Below, one piece after another: positions 63,291 through 64,000 of a stretch of DNA of 64,000 nucleotides. Made by a program: the position numbers and the translations under genes. This stretch comes from Alteromonas australica (GTDB lineage: Bacteria; Pseudomonadota; Gammaproteobacteria; Enterobacterales; Alteromonadaceae): positions 3,472,001 to 3,536,000 of the forward strand of contig NZ_CP008849.1 in assembly GCF_000730385.1 (NCBI RefSeq), written 5' to 3'. Each line of letters opens with the position of its first letter. Within the stretch, counting starts at the first letter, position 1. The notes under the pieces were generated by a model. That model was given only the letters and a program-made list of their open reading frames with translations, did no database searches and was not told the DNA's origin.

Positions 63291-63342
63291 TTACCAATGA
63301 TGACAATAACACATTACCAATACAAAAACTGGTCATTCCAAT
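63291..63342. promoter_or_regulatory. Tandem TTACCAAT plus CTGGTCATTCCAAT element
   Basis: ACCAAT at 63293-63298 and 63316-63321 are exactly 23 bp apart. They are followed by CTGGTCATTCCAAT (63329-63342), nearly the same as CTGGTATTACCAAT at 53829. The cluster is about 165 bases upstream of the MscS-type start, or could serve a transcript not in view. Confidence 0.45.
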
Positions 63343-63505
63343 TTTGAGATATGTACGTTTTTTCCTATGGGCCCCCCCCTCACCTCTTACAGATAAAATG
63401 TGAATATTTCTTTACCTTGTATAATTTAAAGGTTAAAAAGCGGCCTAGTATTAATTATCCAACGTTGAGTGCCCAACGCCGGTATCTCTGGAGCTGACTG
63501 CTAAT

Positions 63506-64000
63506 ATGAATGTAGATAACCTTGTGATACATCTTGATGAAGCACTAGCCAACATTAAAGCTGCGATCTACACGGAAAGTTTTGCTATACAATTGCTTGT
63601 TTTAGCCGCTATCTACTTGGTGTCTTTCCTTGCTTCACGTCAGCTTAAGTACGCACTTAAGATTGAACGCCGGCCGCAGCTTAAAGGAACACATACGCTT
63701 TACGGATTAGCCCATAAAGCCAGTGACACCCTATTTCCAATCATCACTATTAGCGCTTTAAAGCTTACCTCAGTGCTTTCTGAGCAATATCAGTTTGACG
63801 CATGGTTACTTAACGTGGCCATTGTTGTAGCCGTTATGCTTTTTGTTAATTCATTGATTAGGATCTTTGTAGAAAATGCACTTTTTGCAGGCTTCATGCG
63901 TTACGTTGCCATGCCTGTCTTGTTTCTACATCTTGTGGGTGTGTTACCTGTCATTACCGATGCGCTACAAAGTATCTCTATTTCTATCGGTAACGTGAAT
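63506..64000 (+). CDS. MscS-type mechanosensitive channel, N-terminal part
   Basis: The frame is open from ATG 63506 to the window end (165 codons), so the gene is cut off. The translation begins MNVDNLVIHLDEALANIKAA, then several hydrophobic helices (for example LLVLAAIYLVSFLAS, VAIVVAVMLFVNSLIRIFV and YVAMPVLFLHLVGVLPV) with amphipathic linkers. This resembles the N-terminal membrane part of larger MscS-family channels of marine gammaproteobacteria, but the conserved pore helix and MscS fold would lie beyond the window. GGAG lies 12 nt before the ATG. Confidence 0.6.
   Translation, partial: MNVDNLVIHLDEALANIKAAIYTESFAIQLLVLAAIYLVSFLASRQLKYALKIERRPQLKGTHTLYGLAHKASDTLFPIITISALKLTSVLSEQYQFDAWLLNVAIVVAVMLFVNSLIRIFVENALFAGFMRYVAMPVLFLHLVGVLPVITDALQSISISIGNVN

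Larger units (their letters stand above)
62912..63505. other. Intergenic region between GntR and MscS-type genes
   Basis: About 590 bases. It begins with a hairpin (62961-62982). Between 62990 and 63250 I see no credible gene on either strand; GTAACCTT (63063-63070) and AAGGTTAC (63194-63201) could pair over distance. The block 63265-63345 carries TTACCAAT-type motifs. One ACCAATAAAG (63114-63123) lies in the middle. A small RNA or decayed gene is possible but not supported. Confidence 0.5.

Noticed and set aside
1..64000. CRISPR arrays, tRNA or rRNA genes, transposases, integrases, phage genes and replication origins
   Set aside because: Looked for repeats with regular spacers, cloverleaf-type segments and recombinase motifs; none was found. 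The only repeat cluster is the one around the RHS cassette.

Overview
The window looks like a chromosomal segment of a marine gammaproteobacterium of the Alteromonadaceae (Alteromonas/Paraglaciecola type). This rests on the abundance of TonB-dependent receptors, the family mix (PL6, PL7 and PL17 alginate lyases, BtuB with cobalamin riboswitches, SstT, a RhlE-type helicase) and moderate G+C. No taxonomic marker such as rRNA is present, so the assignment is an inference.

Layout. 0-3.6 kb: an Oar-like TonB-dependent receptor and a small hypothetical gene. 3.6-10.0 kb: a tight five-gene minus-strand operon encoding an ECF-type sigma factor with a C-terminal membrane segment, a membrane anti-sigma-like protein, an animal-type heme peroxidase, a protein of unknown function and a large TPR-CHAT (caspase-like) protein. 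This is the strongest candidate here for an undescribed system. 10.3-13.0 kb: a soluble PAS-PAS chemoreceptor and the SstT serine/threonine symporter. 13.1-15.7 kb: an AT-rich RHS-repeat fragment with a variable C-terminus and a putative membrane immunity protein, bracketed by repeats with the core AGACAGGCAT. 15.8-21.0 kb: vitamin B12 uptake (btuB; btuD-btuC-btuF), each unit preceded by a cobalamin riboswitch. 21.1-22.2 kb: a divergent S-adenosylhomocysteine-hydrolase-like protein.

22.3-36.6 kb is alginate locus 1. From a divergent promoter region with two LacI-type palindromes, one arm encodes an SDR, an Nramp-like transporter, a gluconokinase-type kinase and a PL6 lyase. The other arm encodes a TonB receptor, a PL7 lipoprotein lyase, a LacI regulator, an AEC transporter and a PL17 oligoalginate lyase. 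36.6-44.7 kb: an alpha/beta hydrolase, then a polyol-type (SmoEFGK-like) ABC transporter with a HAD phosphatase and an outer-membrane porin. 45.3-53.8 kb: a large lipoprotein, an alpha/beta hydrolase, two secreted peptidases (S15/CocE and M1) and a small ABC pair.

54.2-62.9 kb is alginate locus 2: an SDR (candidate DEH reductase), a 2-keto-4-pentenoate-hydratase-like enzyme, PL6-kdgK-eda, and a GntR/FadR-type regulator. RhlE lies between them. The window closes with the start of an MscS-type channel gene.

How the genes work together. PL7 and the two PL6 enzymes would cut alginate outside the cell or in the periplasm. The TonB receptor would bring oligomers across the outer membrane, and PL17 would release unsaturated monouronate, which becomes DEH. 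An SDR would reduce DEH to KDG, KdgK would make KDPG, and Eda would split it into pyruvate and glyceraldehyde-3-phosphate. A recurrent TTACCAAT element, often in pairs exactly 23 bp apart, sits upstream of genes in both alginate loci and is a candidate operator linking them. No tRNA, rRNA, CRISPR array, transposase or integrase was seen.
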